Notes: a model not told the origin generated them from the letters alone. A stretch of DNA of 64,000 nucleotides from Beroe ovata (GCA_946803715.1 CAMPET010000263.1:29053-93052); one strand, 5' to 3'; counted from the first letter of the stretch, positions 39,101 through 51,500 are shown. Translations and numbers: made by a program.

Positions 39101-42100
39101 TGAGGTTAGCGATATAAGAATTCAAATCACTTAGCTTGATATGGTCCTGAGAAATTTCCGGAGACTTCATGTGTTCGAGTTGGATAGAGATGTAAAGTGG
39201 TGTATACGTCATGGAATGTTATGTAGTGGTGTCAGCGGTACACAGTGACGCAGTGTGGTGCATACGTCATGGAATGTTGTGTAGTGGTGTCAGCGGTTCG
39301 CAGTGACGTATAGGGGTGTATACGTCATGGAATGTTATGTAGACGTTAGACGTTGAGTGGTGTGACGTAGAGAGGTGTAATCATAATGGAAATTTATGAA
39401 GTGGTGTCAGCGGTACCCAGTGACGTATTGTGTTTATACGTCATAAAATGTTATGCAGTGGTGTCAGCGGTACACAATGACGTAGTGTGGTATATACGTC
39501 ATGGAATGTTATGAAGTGGTGTCAGCGGTACGCGGTGACGTAGAGTGGTGCATACGTCATGGAATATTGTGTAGTGGTGACAGTGGTATGCTGGGATGAA
39601 GAGTGATGCATACGTCATGGAATTCAGTCGAGACACTGTTATGTACTCACGTGAAACCCAAATATACTCAAAAACGACGTGACTTAAAATCACGTGATCG
39701 TGACAAAAAAGAGTTCCAAATCCCTTATAGATACATAAAACCCTTGCAGCATAAGAAAATACATAAAGCGTACATAATTATCAATATCTAGCTGCTAAAA
39801 ATGAAGAGATCTGCTCAGAGAAATTTCTTAAATATTTGTCGATACATACTGCTGCTGCTGTACTGGGTAAGAAGTGAGTAGATCAGTTCTTCGAGCAACC
39901 AAAAGTCAGAGTGAAGAGGAAAGATTTTTCGCACATAAGAGAACTTGGAACCGTAATCTTGTGGACGGATATTGAGGGACAAAATTCGGCGTGAAGAATT
40001 AATGGTGTGGAGTTTTGATAGCAATTCGACGAGAACAAGCAACAATAATTGCAGTAGAAGTGAACAGCCATAGAAACCAATGATGTCATAATGAAATAGG
40101 AAATGTCAAAAATCAAATTATGAAGGATCGAATTCCAAGACATCAGACACATTAGCGAATAATCAAATTCAGTTCCATTTGATTAGATGATTGGTTTATA
40201 ATTCAATGAAAGCACCAATCAGTCATGAATCATGGGTTTTTCCGGAGGAATTTCTCACGGTCATCTGCGCAGTTTCTCAGGGTTATCGGCACTGGGGTTC
40301 AAATATGCATAAAATGAAGGACCATAGTAATATATGTGAAGTGTCTACCCGTACATTTCTTTTTCTGGGCGATGAAATTCAGAAGTTGAGCCTGTGAAAC
40401 GTGTGAATAAAGGAGGGGAAACTCCGTCAAAAACCATCTGCAAGACACTGCGAAAACCGGATTGCTTGACACTCGACGTAAAAAAATGCAAACATAAATT
40501 ATACCTACCTAACTTTGTATTCATACAAGAAGAAAGTAGTTTTTGACGCATATGGATGGTTATGAAAGCAGTACAAAATGACAAATTTGGATAATATAAC
40601 TAACGAGAAAGCCTTATAAAGCTGTATAAAGCAGGCGAAATTACAGCAATGACTTGCCAAAAGTAGACTATTTTGCGAATAATCTCAACGAAGTGGCTAA
40701 TAATTTTGTAATACACTCAAATAAAATCGGTCGAAAGAAAACGCGTACATATAACAGCAAAGTGGAAGGAGTAATCGAGTCCAGAATTTTGGATATAGGT
40801 AAATAGAACCTCATAAAAATAGGTTTTAAGTATTATACCCATCTCTGAAAAGGGGTGAAAATGTTTATTTAATGACGGATTCATAGTTCATGTGTCGAAA
40901 TACTGGATTTTCGGCGATAATTATATAAATGAATTCTATAACCGTTCATGTATATTGCGAAAATAGAGGGTTTTTCTCGGAATTCAACTCAAAATGACCA
41001 AACAATTCATTCTGTGTCATAATTGAACTTGAAGGAAAATTTTGAGAAACTCCAATCTTACGCTTACCGACTTATCCGTACGTAACGTATCCAGAGCCGA
41101 ATTTCTGAGTATAGTAGTAGAAGATTTCCAAGAGGCAGCACAAGCGTTAAGCAAAATTCCAAGCTGCTCCACAACAGACGCAGCCAAGGGTAAAATTCGA
41201 AGATTACATCGCAGTTGAAAGCATATTATAGGTAGCCATGCAAATTATCAAAGACCACTTCAAACACCTCTTTACTTCTTTACTTCTTTACTCGTAGATT
41301 AAAAGCTCTATCTGTGGTATCAAAGCAGTGAAATTATAATCTAGCCCTCGCCCTCCTGTTGTATGTGATCTATCACATTGTCTGAGACAAGAGCGGTACT
41401 TTATGATTCTGAAGAAAAGTCTTTCCCTCAGATGACTGTCACGGAAATTGTGACAGTCGAGGAAACGCGCGCGCGTACCATGATATGCCAAATTGATTTT
41501 CGACTAAAAACTCCATGACAAAACTTTGTAATTATTTCTTTAACCCACCACTAATATTATTGGTCAAATAAAGGGCTGTAATAGAGAGAGACAGGGTCAG
41601 TGGGTATATGTGATTAAACATCTGCTTCAAACTGCAGTACTACAGCGAATTATAATAGACCATTAATAACAGCCGAGAGTGCATAAAGCATAAATTATAG
41701 TCTCAATCCAAGTCATGTACAATATACTAAACCGAGAATGAGGACGGGAAATAAAAGTTTCACTACAATTATGATATGTTCTTATCATCGAATAATTACC
41801 ACTTAATTAAACTGGAATTATTAGAGTGTTTCCATGTCTATCTCCTCTCGAACGATCACCAATGTCGTGAACGAGAGAGATGCATTGTTAAGGTCAGAAG
41901 TCAGAGGTACACACAATCGAGAACAAGAGAAGAAGTGGAAGTTCTCACCGCTCCTTCATCCCTACCTATATAATCATGATCTCAAGAGATAGATATCATA
42001 ACTTCAAACGATCATATATCGACAGAGAAACCAATATCAGGGGGGGGGAGTGCATGACTGAAGGAGGGAGACAATAGTATAGCGATCTTAGAGCTATCAA

Positions 42101-43013
42101 CCGTAACGCAAGATATTATAGCGAGCTTTGTGTTCGACCGATGTGGGGTAAAGGAAAGAGAGTTATTGTAAACGGTGGATCAAATGCGCCAAATGGCAGA
42201 TTATTATAGGGGAAGGGTCGATAATATCGACTCCATTCAGAGTTTAAACGCGCTCACTTGTTCTATATATATTATCTATGAGACAACATTTTCTCGCTCG
42301 GTTTGCAGGGCTACAGTGGAAATCTTACTCCGGGGGCAATATGTGTCTCCTTGAGGTATCAGACCGTGAAATAAGGTGGAAGTTCGTAAATACATTGACC
42401 CCCCCCCCACACACACATATCATGGGGGTAAGTCGTTGATACGAATGTTGCAACATACTTGTGATCATTGAGCATAAGTGGTCAAATGAGTGATTATCGT
42501 AAGCTGAAAGGTGTCGGTTGTGTGTGTCAGTGAAAATCAAAGGGGTCTGATGTAATATAGAGTTGGAAGATGTAAAGTCTTTTGACAAGGAAGTAGCTAA
42601 TTTAGGGTGAGGACGATCACGGAAAAACGGTTTCGTGTCGGTAGAAAGTACGCATTTCGACAGTATAGAGGCTGTCACACGCGCAAAAGGCAAATTAAAC
42701 TGGTCCAATATTCGAGTCACTTCAATGCATGACATTGAATATAAATTATGCAAGAAATTATCTTACAAATGACGTGCTTAACCCCTAATTTCTGAATGCA
42801 AGAAAATGTAGGGATGAAAGTTCTATTCAAATTTGACTGGCGAATACTGATTATCTCCACAGTAGTTTATCACATGAAGTCTGTAGAAAATGTAACCAAT
42901 TACAACTACTCTGATGATGATTTATTGTTACCAAACACAATGAAATGTTTCAAACGTACCTTGTAGTTTTTCTCATCGCCGTTGATGAACCGAATGGACG
43001 CCGGATCTTTCAT
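20365..43013 (-). CDS. TRPM2-type cation channel with C-terminal NUDT9-like domain (40 exons, ~1686 aa)
   Basis: Exons, 5' to 3': 43013-42960, 37743-37666, 37385-37288, 37106-36950, 36224-36134, 35899-35766, 34910-34785, 34615-34519, 33907-33722, 33555-33483, 32614-32464, 30896-30720, 30532-30347, 30210-30097, 29932-29819, 29704-29622, 29465-29368, 29192-29059, 28930-28823, 28641-28448, 28301-28181, 28027-27801, 27517-27361, 27205-27049, 26941-26901, 26724-26595, 26446-26282, 26066-25943, 25856-25827, 25406-25289, 24921-24763, 23876-23616, 22854-22735, 22551-22475, 22102-22013, 21914-21828, 21330-21195, 21023-20880, 20754-20647, 20520-20365. All phases agree. Residues ~45-365 are the TRPM homology/SLOG region (CHCGNVRSAH, LEPNHSHFFLVDDG, GSGRAADIV). 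S1-S6 span ~800-1090, with pore LNVFGEIG and S6 INLLIAIFSNTY. A coiled coil lies at ~1202-1241. Residues ~1390-1680 match NUDT9-H (NPKGRTGLKHRG, LNTDNAWIEAVA). TRPM2 channels pass Ca2+/Na+ when ADP-ribose binds. The Nudix box (~1552-1575) is degenerate. Exons 2, 29 and 31 are the least certain. Confidence 0.9.
21112..21188. repeat. (CA)n-type microsatellite in a TRPM2-type gene intron
   Basis: Interrupted CA run immediately beyond the donor of the exon ending at 21195. A related TG run lies at about 21435-21486. Open frames across it are artefacts. Confidence 0.9.
31040..32260 (+). repeat. relic copies of the 545-bp repeat inside a TRPM2-type gene intron
   Basis: The intron between the exons ending at 32464 and starting at 30896 holds diverged copies of the family that forms the array at 61.65-64 kb. 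Shared words include GAATCGATTCCCGATCGAATTT, GATTTGGGCGTGGTTTCACG, GAAAGTAGGAGAGATGATTTG and GTGTCCCATTGATTTTCG. One nearly full unit spans about 31.30-31.85 kb, with partial units on both sides, in the same orientation as the terminal array. Confidence 0.8.
32446..32463. repeat. (CA)n at the donor of a TRPM2-type exon
   Basis: On the minus strand the exon ends ...AAACAG and the intron begins directly with a GTGTGTGTG run, so the splice donor is the first unit of the microsatellite. Confidence 0.85.
34405..34475. repeat. short hairpin (GGTTGCTTAGCG / TGGTTGCTAAGCG)
   Basis: Quasi-palindromic GC-richer patch in an intron of the TRPM2-type gene, next to the exon at 34519-34615. Confidence 0.5.
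34660..34705. mobile_element. fragment of the 1.4-kb CGCG foldback family
   Basis: GTTCCCGCGTTGCGTGACCC followed by AAATACTCACGCG matches the left arm of the element at about 1428-1470 almost base for base. It lies in the intron between two SLOG-domain exons of the TRPM2-type gene. Confidence 0.7.
34935..35270. repeat. 18-bp minisatellite in a TRPM2-type gene intron
   Basis: Repeats of CTCCTTGACACCAGTTTG and variants. One undetermined base (N) is at 35109. The unit length is a multiple of three, so the array is open in several frames, but it lies between phase-matched exons and is intronic. Confidence 0.9.
35970..36118. repeat. TGTACA/GTACAC-rich quasi-palindromic cluster
   Basis: More than ten TGTACA, TGTACAC or GTGTACA words on both strands within about 150 bases of a TRPM2-type gene intron. 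It could fold into local hairpins. Confidence 0.8.
37790..42930. other. long first intron region of the TRPM2-type gene
   Basis: Apart from the 58-bp array and a short C-run/CA tract near 42.4 kb, no gene, RNA or exon with a phase-compatible splice context was found in this ~5-kb intron. An untranslated or alternative first exon cannot be excluded. Confidence 0.45.
39200..39625. repeat. ~58-bp tandem repeat carrying CRE-like ACGTCA/TGACGT sites
   Basis: The phrase TACGTCATGGAATGTT recurs near 39206, 39263, 39322, 39438, 39496, 39553 and 39611, with a degenerate unit near 39382: a period of about 58 bases. Most units also have CAGTGACGTA, so CRE half-sites occur in both orientations. The array is in the long first intron of the TRPM2-type gene. 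Confidence 0.85.
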
Positions 43014-43045
43014 GGTGTCCGTGAAAAACGCCAATGCGGAAGTAC

Positions 43046-43084
43046 CACGTGATAAACGTCACGTGACTTTGACTATCACGTGAC
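43046..43084. promoter_or_regulatory. three clustered CACGTG E-boxes upstream of the TRPM2-type start codon
   Basis: CACGTG occurs at 43046-43051, 43060-43065 and 43077-43082, only 33-71 bases upstream of the ATG (43013, minus strand). The middle copy sits in GTCACGTGAC, the palindrome known as a TFEB/USF-class binding sequence. A control role is inferred from position and clustering. Confidence 0.5.
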
Positions 43085-43838
43085 CGAAACTTTGGGTGTC
43101 AGTGTTCTTTCCTAACGGGGATAGAGGGTGATACCTGAAAACGAGATGATATATGGAATAAATCCGACCAATTAAAATTAGGGTCGCGGGAAAGTATATC
43201 CATGATGTGTTACAAAGAATCAATTCCTAATGTCGACCACGACCACGGCGCATAAAAACTCAAAATATTTCCAAGTATATCATAACTTATGTCCATTGAA
43301 AACCTCGCATGTCCCAATAGGACCGCAACATATGGCGAAAAACAGCAACATTAAAATGAGGAGAAAAAAGGAGACGCTTGGAAAAAATATAATCTAAAAC
43401 AATTTGATGAAGATTCAAACAGCATGAGAGGACATGGAATAGGACGATAAAACTAGATGCCCTCATCAAAGGAAAGTTAACCTTTATTGAGCAAGAATGT
43501 TAACTCCATGAGCACTCGATTAGGATTTGGGGGTAACCGTGGAATCAGAGATGAAATTAACTCCGATTAACATCGATTAGAAGATTGCAGAGTTCGGATC
43601 TATGTCGCCAGGAAGCACTATTATATCCGAGCTTCGGCCCTCTTCATACATCGTGATCTATATCCCTTGAGAATCGCGTATGATGTTCGCGTACTATAAC
43701 ATATAAGAGTTGTGCGTCTACTCCATTAGAACAATGAGATCAAGGGATATTTATTTACAAAGACACTAATTGGATTATATTTATGTAATATTCGAAATAT
43801 TATGCATTGTAATTGAAGTGTGTTTATCAATGCTCATC

Positions 43839-44411
43839 AATTAATGAAGTAGGTAGAGTGATGTCGCAGGATATCAGAGTACCGGTAGATGCGATGTCGC
43901 TGTGAGATATGGTAAGTGTGGACGAAGGAGCAAAGAACTTGAATTCAAAATTGAGTACTACTACAACAACGTGTTTAATAACCTAGCTGAGGTGAATGAA
44001 GATCTTCAATATCAATCAATAACGGGTCAATCAATAACGGGACAAGGAAAGAAGTCCTGATATATTGTTCAACCTAAAACTGAATAGCCACCATCGAACT
44101 TAATTCTAGATGGCCCGTGCCCCGTTATTTCAGCAATATAGCTCTAATTGAGTAATTATCAAAGACCACAAATCGTTCGTCCATTCTAGGATTAGGGACT
44201 GAAGGAGCCACAGGAATAAGAACAGGAATAAGAACAGGAACAAAGATCAGAAAGTGATTACAAACGTGAATCAATATCATGGCACATTATAGGTACACCG
44301 TGAACAGACATGATACGCAATCCTGGCCGACTCCCTTTGAGCCAACCTGGAGAGGGATAGGTGTATTGAAATTGCACCTTAATTGAGCAATTAGAGCAGT
44401 TATTGGTCGAG
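43839..44411. repeat. ~560-bp direct repeat, copy 1
   Basis: Begins ATTAATGAAGTAGGTAGAGTG and includes GAGTACCGGTAGATGCGATG, CGTTCGTCCATTCTAGGATTAG and GAGAGGGATAGGTGTATTG. It is closely matched by 45166-45714. Neither copy has a supported coding sequence. Confidence 0.85.
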
Positions 44412-45165
44412 TGATAGAATCGAGTGCCGAAGGCACGAGATTTTATCACGAGACTAATAACGCTCTAATTTTTCGAGTATGTATATTTATGCATCTGGCC
44501 GCATGGAAAAATTCGACAAAACCATGCATTTTCATGCACTTCCAGCCACGTGATTCGAGAGACCAATAGCAGCACGCTATCAGCCCAGCATGACAGTGCC
44601 TCCTGATTCCTACGCTCAGTAACGTGACCATAATGCCCCTATACTATTGGTGCCTGGTGTTCATCCTGTGATCCCTGTAATTTCACTTGCGACACGTGCT
44701 TTGGTGAGATTCTACAAGCGAAAATTACCAAGACGCGAATAATAATTGTCCGTGTCAGAATGCTCCGACAACGTGTTGTCGGTGTATTCTGACATAGAAT
44801 CTATGATATCTGATACCGTTCAATAGCTGAAACGCGAATAGTAATTGTTCGGTCACGCTGCACGCAGGGGTCAGGTAGGGAAACTTACAATCTGTGCGTA
44901 GGAAGTTGAATGCAGTCCGTGCTTCTTGTTCCATTCATGGTTATATAGTTCGTTTCTTGTTTATTTATCAATCATGATTCATGGATCTAATTAAGGGGAG
45001 GAAGTGATTTGCTGCGTGCTATTAAGTCCGGAGTCATTGTATGCCACGTGACATAAAACGTCCCACCTGATTCTGTCACCGGTCACGTGTTATTTTGTGC
45101 CACTCGTGACCTTGTCATGATGGGACACGTTTTGACCTCGTGACAGACTCGTCACCCCAGCGAAA

Positions 45166-45714
45166 AATTAATGAAGTAGGTAGAGTGATGTCGCAGGAGA
45201 TCAGAGTACCGGTAGATGCGATGTCGCTGTGAGATATGGTAAATGTGGACGAAGGAGCAAAGAACTTGAATTTAAAACTGAGTACTATACGTATTTAATA
45301 ACCTAGCTAGGGTGAACGAAGATCTTCAATATCAATCAATAATGGGTCAATCAATAACGGGACAAGGAAAGAAGTCCTGATATATTGCTCAACCTAAATC
45401 CGAAAAGCCACCTTCGATTTTAATTCTGGATGGCCCGTTATTTTAGCAAAATAGCTCTAATTGAGCAATTATAAAAGAACACAAATCGTTCGTCCATTCT
45501 AGGATTAGGGACTGAAGGAGCCACAGTAGAACAGGAATAAGAACAGGAAGAAAGATCAGAAAGCGATTACAAACGTGAATCAATATCATGGCACATTATA
45601 CACCATGAACAGACATGATAAGCAATCCGGGCCGACCCCCTATGAGCCTACCTGGAGAGGGATAGGTGTATTGAAATTGCACCTTAATTGAGCAATTATA
45701 GCGATAGAACCGCG
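45166..45714. repeat. ~560-bp direct repeat, copy 2
   Basis: Second copy, same orientation, about 1.33 kb downstream of copy 1, differing by substitutions and a few short indels. The ~750-base DNA between the copies holds several CACGTG or CACGTG-like words (45.04-45.14 kb). Confidence 0.85.
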
Positions 45715-47123
45715 GAACCCATTAATATCAATATACGGTTAATAGTCATCAAATCATTAATTTCCTTTCGTGATCCAGGGGAAGAGATTTCAGCACAGTA
45801 TACCTACCTATAACTACATCTAGATTATTGAGGCGACGAGACAGGGTCATTTATAGACAAGTCGAGTAATATCTCCTCAGTCAGCCGAGTTAGGTCCCGA
45901 CATAAACATCACAGCATCACCATTTCTAATAACTCACGCTACTCCTTCATAATTATCTCGATGACTCCTCCATAATAAGCTGGTGTTAGACAATGGTGTG
46001 AGTGGCCCGAGTACCGTCTCACACGATTAATGCAGCTGAGTGCCTAATTTTGAGGATGAAAATTTTCAATAAACACGAATCTGTAGAGTTAACGACTGCC
46101 CCAAATTCAACAAATACAAAACAAGAATACTTATAGCAAATCCTCGTCAAAAGAAGGAGGTTGAGAATGGGAATATACGAACGAGAGGTAGACGGCCTTG
46201 AACGCGCAAAATAGAAAGAATCAGTTGAAATCTTATCAACATAATCTAATGAAATTTCTCTGTACGCTTTGTAGACCCGGAAATTAAAACGATATAGGTA
46301 AGTGGTTGGTACAACGACTATCAAAACCGTCACAAAAGAAACATAACACTCATTTTCAAAGATGAACCTGCGTTTAGATACAATCGCGGGCGTCGAAGGG
46401 CGCAGTTTAATGAATTAATGTCAGGATATCCAGCATTGAGAAGTAGAGAGTATTTTGTCACGATAATATTAGATACGTTATCATAACAATATGACTGAAT
46501 CATATTATGTGTGCAAAAACAAACGGATAAAATTTCACTTGTGTATAAATTATCACTAGATCGTTAATTTTATTACCAAAATGATATTTCTGATATTATG
46601 AGATCTTGGTTACCTTATCATGACATGCGTCATGTAAAATTGACACTAATTTCTCGAAAGAGGAGTCGAATTGTCAGACATCTACTTATCTCCGCATTCC
46701 CGAATTGATTTTCTTTGAAGTCTGAGGAACTTGGCAACTTGCAGAGACATTTCAATCAGAGAATATATATTCTAGGTAAATAGGTAGGTACCTAAATTAT
46801 GATAGCTGGACGTGAATGTTTATTTGTAATAAAGATAAACATAAAACCTAGGCAAGTGTTATCAGTTATTAGAGATTGTCCTCGTAGAATCAATAAGAAA
46901 ATGAGAATTTGTAGGAAAAGTCATGCAGAGAATTCAGAGCGAAAGATAGTAAGAAAATTTCGGGCGTGCTGTGTACCTGGTTTCCAAAGAGCAGACTTTC
47001 AGGGTCATGGCTTAGGAAACCATTCTCCTTAAGCATCCCATCGTTTCCCATGATAGCTCCTGGAGAGCAATCATGTGTGAAGTTAGATAAGGTAAGTGTG
47101 AAAATAGAGTGAGTCGATTCTAG
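45715..47123. other. intergenic, nothing recognised
   Basis: AT-rich DNA between the TRPM2-type gene and the DED-TIR gene. Short open frames (46.0-46.3 and 46.8-47.0 kb) have no family match and no splice partners that I can support. Confidence 0.45.
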
Positions 47124-47391
47124 GACTGTTGTCCGAAGGGGACTCTTGTCCGAATCAGAGTTCCGAATTGGTTCCGAAAAAAGCGGACTCTTGTCCGAAT
47201 CGGACGCTTGTCTAACCTAACCCTAACCCTAACCCTAACCCTTACCCGAAAGCCATTTTACATTGCATTGAATAATTGCCATGCAAATTCGGACAAGAGT
47301 CCGCCAAATGGATTCTTGTCCGAAGCGGACTGTTGTCCGAAAACCGAAAATTCGGATTCGGACAAGAGTCCGCTTCGGACAACAGTCCGGT
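47124..47391. repeat. interstitial telomere-like tract flanked by inverted GGACAAGAGTCCG repeats
   Basis: A (CCCTAA)n tract of about four to five units, slightly degenerate at its ends, runs from about 47212 to 47246. On both sides lie multiple copies of TTGTCCGAA and GGACAAGAGTCCG, several of them self-complementary (CGGACTCTTGTCCG). CCCTAA is the complement of the animal telomere repeat TTAGGG. Confidence 0.85.
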
Positions 47392-48579
47392 TACCGAGTG
47401 AGTCAGTTGTGCAGATTGGAAGTTCGGGGTTCTATGTTTCGCTACGATTAGGTAAAAGCCCCAAACGTTCGAAAGCACGCTTCAAGAAGAGCGGAAAGTA
47501 TGAACGAGCAATAAGCAATGAGCAATCATCATGAAAACAATAGATAAGACCTGCACAGTGAATCATTATAAAGAAACATTGACCACACCGTAGGTAGGTA
47601 CCTGTATTACTTGCAATAACTTAATTTAACTCGGTGCTATTCAGCACATATCCACATTTATTATGCAGCTATTGAGTTATTATACGCCAATTGAGTAATT
47701 TTCTATCGGGTAGGTTCATAATTAATAGGGCAAAAGGGTCACAATGGCTTTTATTCACGGTCTGATCTCAACGTGTGATTGAGCAATAATTGAAATAGAT
47801 TATCTTAGAACACTCACATGGGTCTACCATATAGGATTAGAGCTTCATATGAAACATCCATAGCCTATGAATTTTACAAACCGGATCACAAACGCCACAG
47901 GGAAACGAAGCGAAATGTAGGTAACGAAAGTATGAAATGTACACATACACTCGATGTGGGAAGAAAATGTACCAATTGACGAATTTGTAGCGCGCTGAAG
48001 CTTTTTTGTAGTTGAGCCGCGGCGCGCACTGTCTGGTCTCTATTTTCGCGCCAGTCATACAGGTCACGTGACAGCAGAGCAGAGCGCGCAAGCGACCGGA
48101 CCCCTCGCGCGCGCTCTCCCTCTTCCACAGGCTACTCAAAGTCTACAAATTAAATTTCGCGCGTCACAAAATTGTAAAATATGGGTAAAGTTGTGCGCAA
48201 TTTTTTACACTTCACGGTTACACACATTTCCGATTTTATTGTTGTGACTCGTTCCCTGTCTTGAAGCTATTAAAAACCAAGTGGTTTTTGGAACTTTCGT
48301 CTTAGAGTTAGCAATATGTTATTATTTAAGATTCGTCTAAGCTTTAGGATTAAAAGATCAAAGAGTGAATCAAGATTCATTTCCAAAAATAATGATTCTA
48401 TCATTGCCACAGTTATCATAACATCCTTGATTTGGGTGAGCGAGAGGCCTTAGAATTTCCCATTTTCTAAAATTGTTTCCGGCTTATTAGAAACAGCGCT
48501 ATGTTGGTTATGTTTAACACCGTTATATTGGTTCTGAATCAGACTGTATTGCGTGTAGCTCAGCGAGTATCCACTGATA

Positions 48580-51500
48580 TTAAGTAGTTTTCCCTGACAT
48601 TCTCGATAGTGTTTCCGATAGTCCGATACCCTCGTCCTCGTGTAGGTCACATTCCTCCGTGTTAATGACCGACTTTATCGTGCTGTGAGTTCCTGTGGAA
48701 ATCACAATGTTACAATTCATACCTACTTAGGTGTAATTACTTACATTACTACTTAATCATATTGGCGGATAGGTTTATAGGTAGATACCTAGAAAAACGT
48801 GCAGTAGGGGAATTTACTTTACTCTGAATTACTAAATTAGGTAGCTACTATTGTAGGTAAATTAGGTAAATTTTCCCCACAAAGCCACTGTGGCATTGTG
48901 GCATGACTTACCGACTAATATCTCTCCTCCCGATGGCACGAACACTCTCTCACTGCCCGGTTCCCGCGGCAGCTGAAGGAAAATGTGGCATGATGGGCCA
49001 CATGGCATCAGCAGCCACCCTGCGTCTGTTCTTGTTAGTTTGCAGTGTTGTTTCGCGATGTTTACCCCAGGGACCTGAAATATGACGATCAGGTGGTTTG
49101 TTACCTCTCCTTTCTCTTCACATAAGACTGTCTACATCGATTTGAATGTTTTAAATGTTTTCCTTGATTTTCTTTTCAAATCTTTATCTACACACTCACA
49201 TGAAGTTTAAGATTGGATCCGTCGCCCGACCCAATGACCAGTGATGATAGGAAGCATGCTTCCTCTTTGATACTCGGATTGATGATCTTTACTTCGAGAC
49301 CTTCTTCGTTCAAATAGCTGCAATAAACAGTCACTGACTTAATCTGACTAATAATAACTTAGCCTGACTTTGATACCCACTTTTTAAGAAGGTTAGTCTA
49401 TGAGTTAGTAACTATAAGTAATAACTTTGAGTATCGTTGATACCTGAGTCGAATCTTGGCGTTGCACTGCGAGGCATTCCTCTTTGAAGCTATGCTGATC
49501 CATTCTCGGCCTAGCAACAACGTCGACACGCCTGAAGTTGATGTGTGTTGCACGTTGCTATGGTAACATAACTTTTCGTTATCGAGGTTGTGTGATCATG
49601 TTGTGTCAATCAATTTCTACATTCTCATCTGAATTACCATCATGCTACAAACCGATTCATGAACTCATGAATTTACCGTGAGGTATGTAGATTGGCGACG
49701 TTACAGCGACAAATGTAAGAGGGTGACCCATCGACCGTACACAAACACACTGTCGACCATCCTCCCCTACTTCTGTTTCAATGACACAGTGACCGTTTTG
49801 TGATGTGTCTCGCAGTCCTTTTATCCCTGGCAACGTATACGCGATGATGTGTTGTTTAGATTGCAGTGATTTAAGTGTTTTACAAAATTGATCCACGGAA
49901 ATTCATCTGATGAAATGTCCACATCTTCTAGCTTTCTTATGATCGTAACATGTCCACATCGTTCATAGACTCACCTTTATCACCTCTGAAGAGCACACTG
50001 AATTCACTCCTTCCAACGGTAAAGCTGTCCGTTGATGACAGACTCACGTCAAACTTGTGCGTTTTACCTGAATCAGCATGCAAATCAATTCTTTATAAAA
50101 AATCTTTATTTATTCTTCATTAATTCTTTATCAATTCTTTATCAATTCTTCTTGATAACTAAAGCACAATCATGGAAGCCGAAAGGCGATCATCAAAATG
50201 TGTTGTCTTGTGTGTACCTGATTGGTGTTTCGAAGTGCAGTGCAGAGTTGCTGCAGGCTTATACCAGTTGTTAATCGATGTTTTGAGTCCTGAACAATCA
50301 CGGATTGGGAGATTGAGGGGTCGTAACATCCCGTAACATTTCGTAACGTAACATATTTCTCAGCGTATCACGTATTGTACTACTGTATTCCAAACTTTGG
50401 CGGCGCATGCAATTACAACCTCAAGATTTCAATAGATTACCTTTGTGGACAATGTTTACTGTCTGATTGACATATTCACCCATTCCCCCGATGAAACTGA
50501 ACTGTGAAACCTGATCACGATAGTTAGTAAGTATCGATACACTCGTGTAGTATAATAGTGATCGACATGTTCACAGATAGTTGTGATTCGAGAGTATACT
50601 TTTTCGGGATTAGGTCATGCTCAATATATGCCATATGTTAGAAGACACTTGCCTGATCGAGCGAAGGACACATATCAGCCAGAAAATCTGGTGACATTCC
50701 ATTGAGGACCGGGATTATGTTTCTCAGGGACGCATTCGGGTTTATTTCTTGTTTCTATAGGGAAGAGGAGCTGTTAGCTTAGAAATCAGTGGGCTTATGA
50801 TAAAGAGTTGTAATTATTCATTCGTAGGACATTCAATATCGCGTGTCTCGATTCCCGACGAGATTACAAAGTGTCTGTATCGCCTCCACAATTTCACACC
50901 ACAGAACACAATATTCCACACTATAATTATTATAGTACTCACCGCACGGAGGGAAAGAACTCACCAGTAAAAGGGACAGTTCCTCAACAAGGTCTAGTTG
51001 AACGTACGATTTGCTGATAATAGCAATACAGTATCGGCACCTCACTGGCTCCGTTGTCCAGATTTCCTTGAAATCCCCGTACAGAATTGTCACTCCCTCC
51101 GCAAGCAGACGCTGCACATTTTCACGTTATTGACGGAGAGTTTTTGAGGACCCTTTTTGTTTCCATCGTCATAACAACCGAATACGCTTTATGTACGCCA
51201 CAGCTCTTTTCAATCCGAAACGGCAAGACGAACTTTCATTTTTGATGTTCAAACCTCGATAAGCTCCTCTGCAAACTCCTTATCAGCTTCAGTGTGATGT
51301 ACGTAGACATCGAACGCGTATTTCTCCGTGATCTCCACTGTTTTGAAGGAAGACCGTGGTACCACGGGTATTTCTCCTGAATCAGCAAATATGTCAGGCA
51401 TATCCATTTGTAATATTGTCTTCTCAATCGCCTGATCGAGGATGAAATTTGATAGATTTTAAGAAAGTTGTCATAACCTGTATCACGATAGGTCTCAATC

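Noticed and set aside
46019-47032. Open frames of 77-104 codons on both strands
   Set aside because: No recognisable domain and no phase-compatible exons nearby. The length is expected by chance in AT-rich DNA.
51377-51433. Longer version of a TIR exon starting AIEKTILQMD
   Set aside because: It needs phase 0, but the preceding exon ends in phase 1. The internal acceptor before GAGAAATACC fits the phase.
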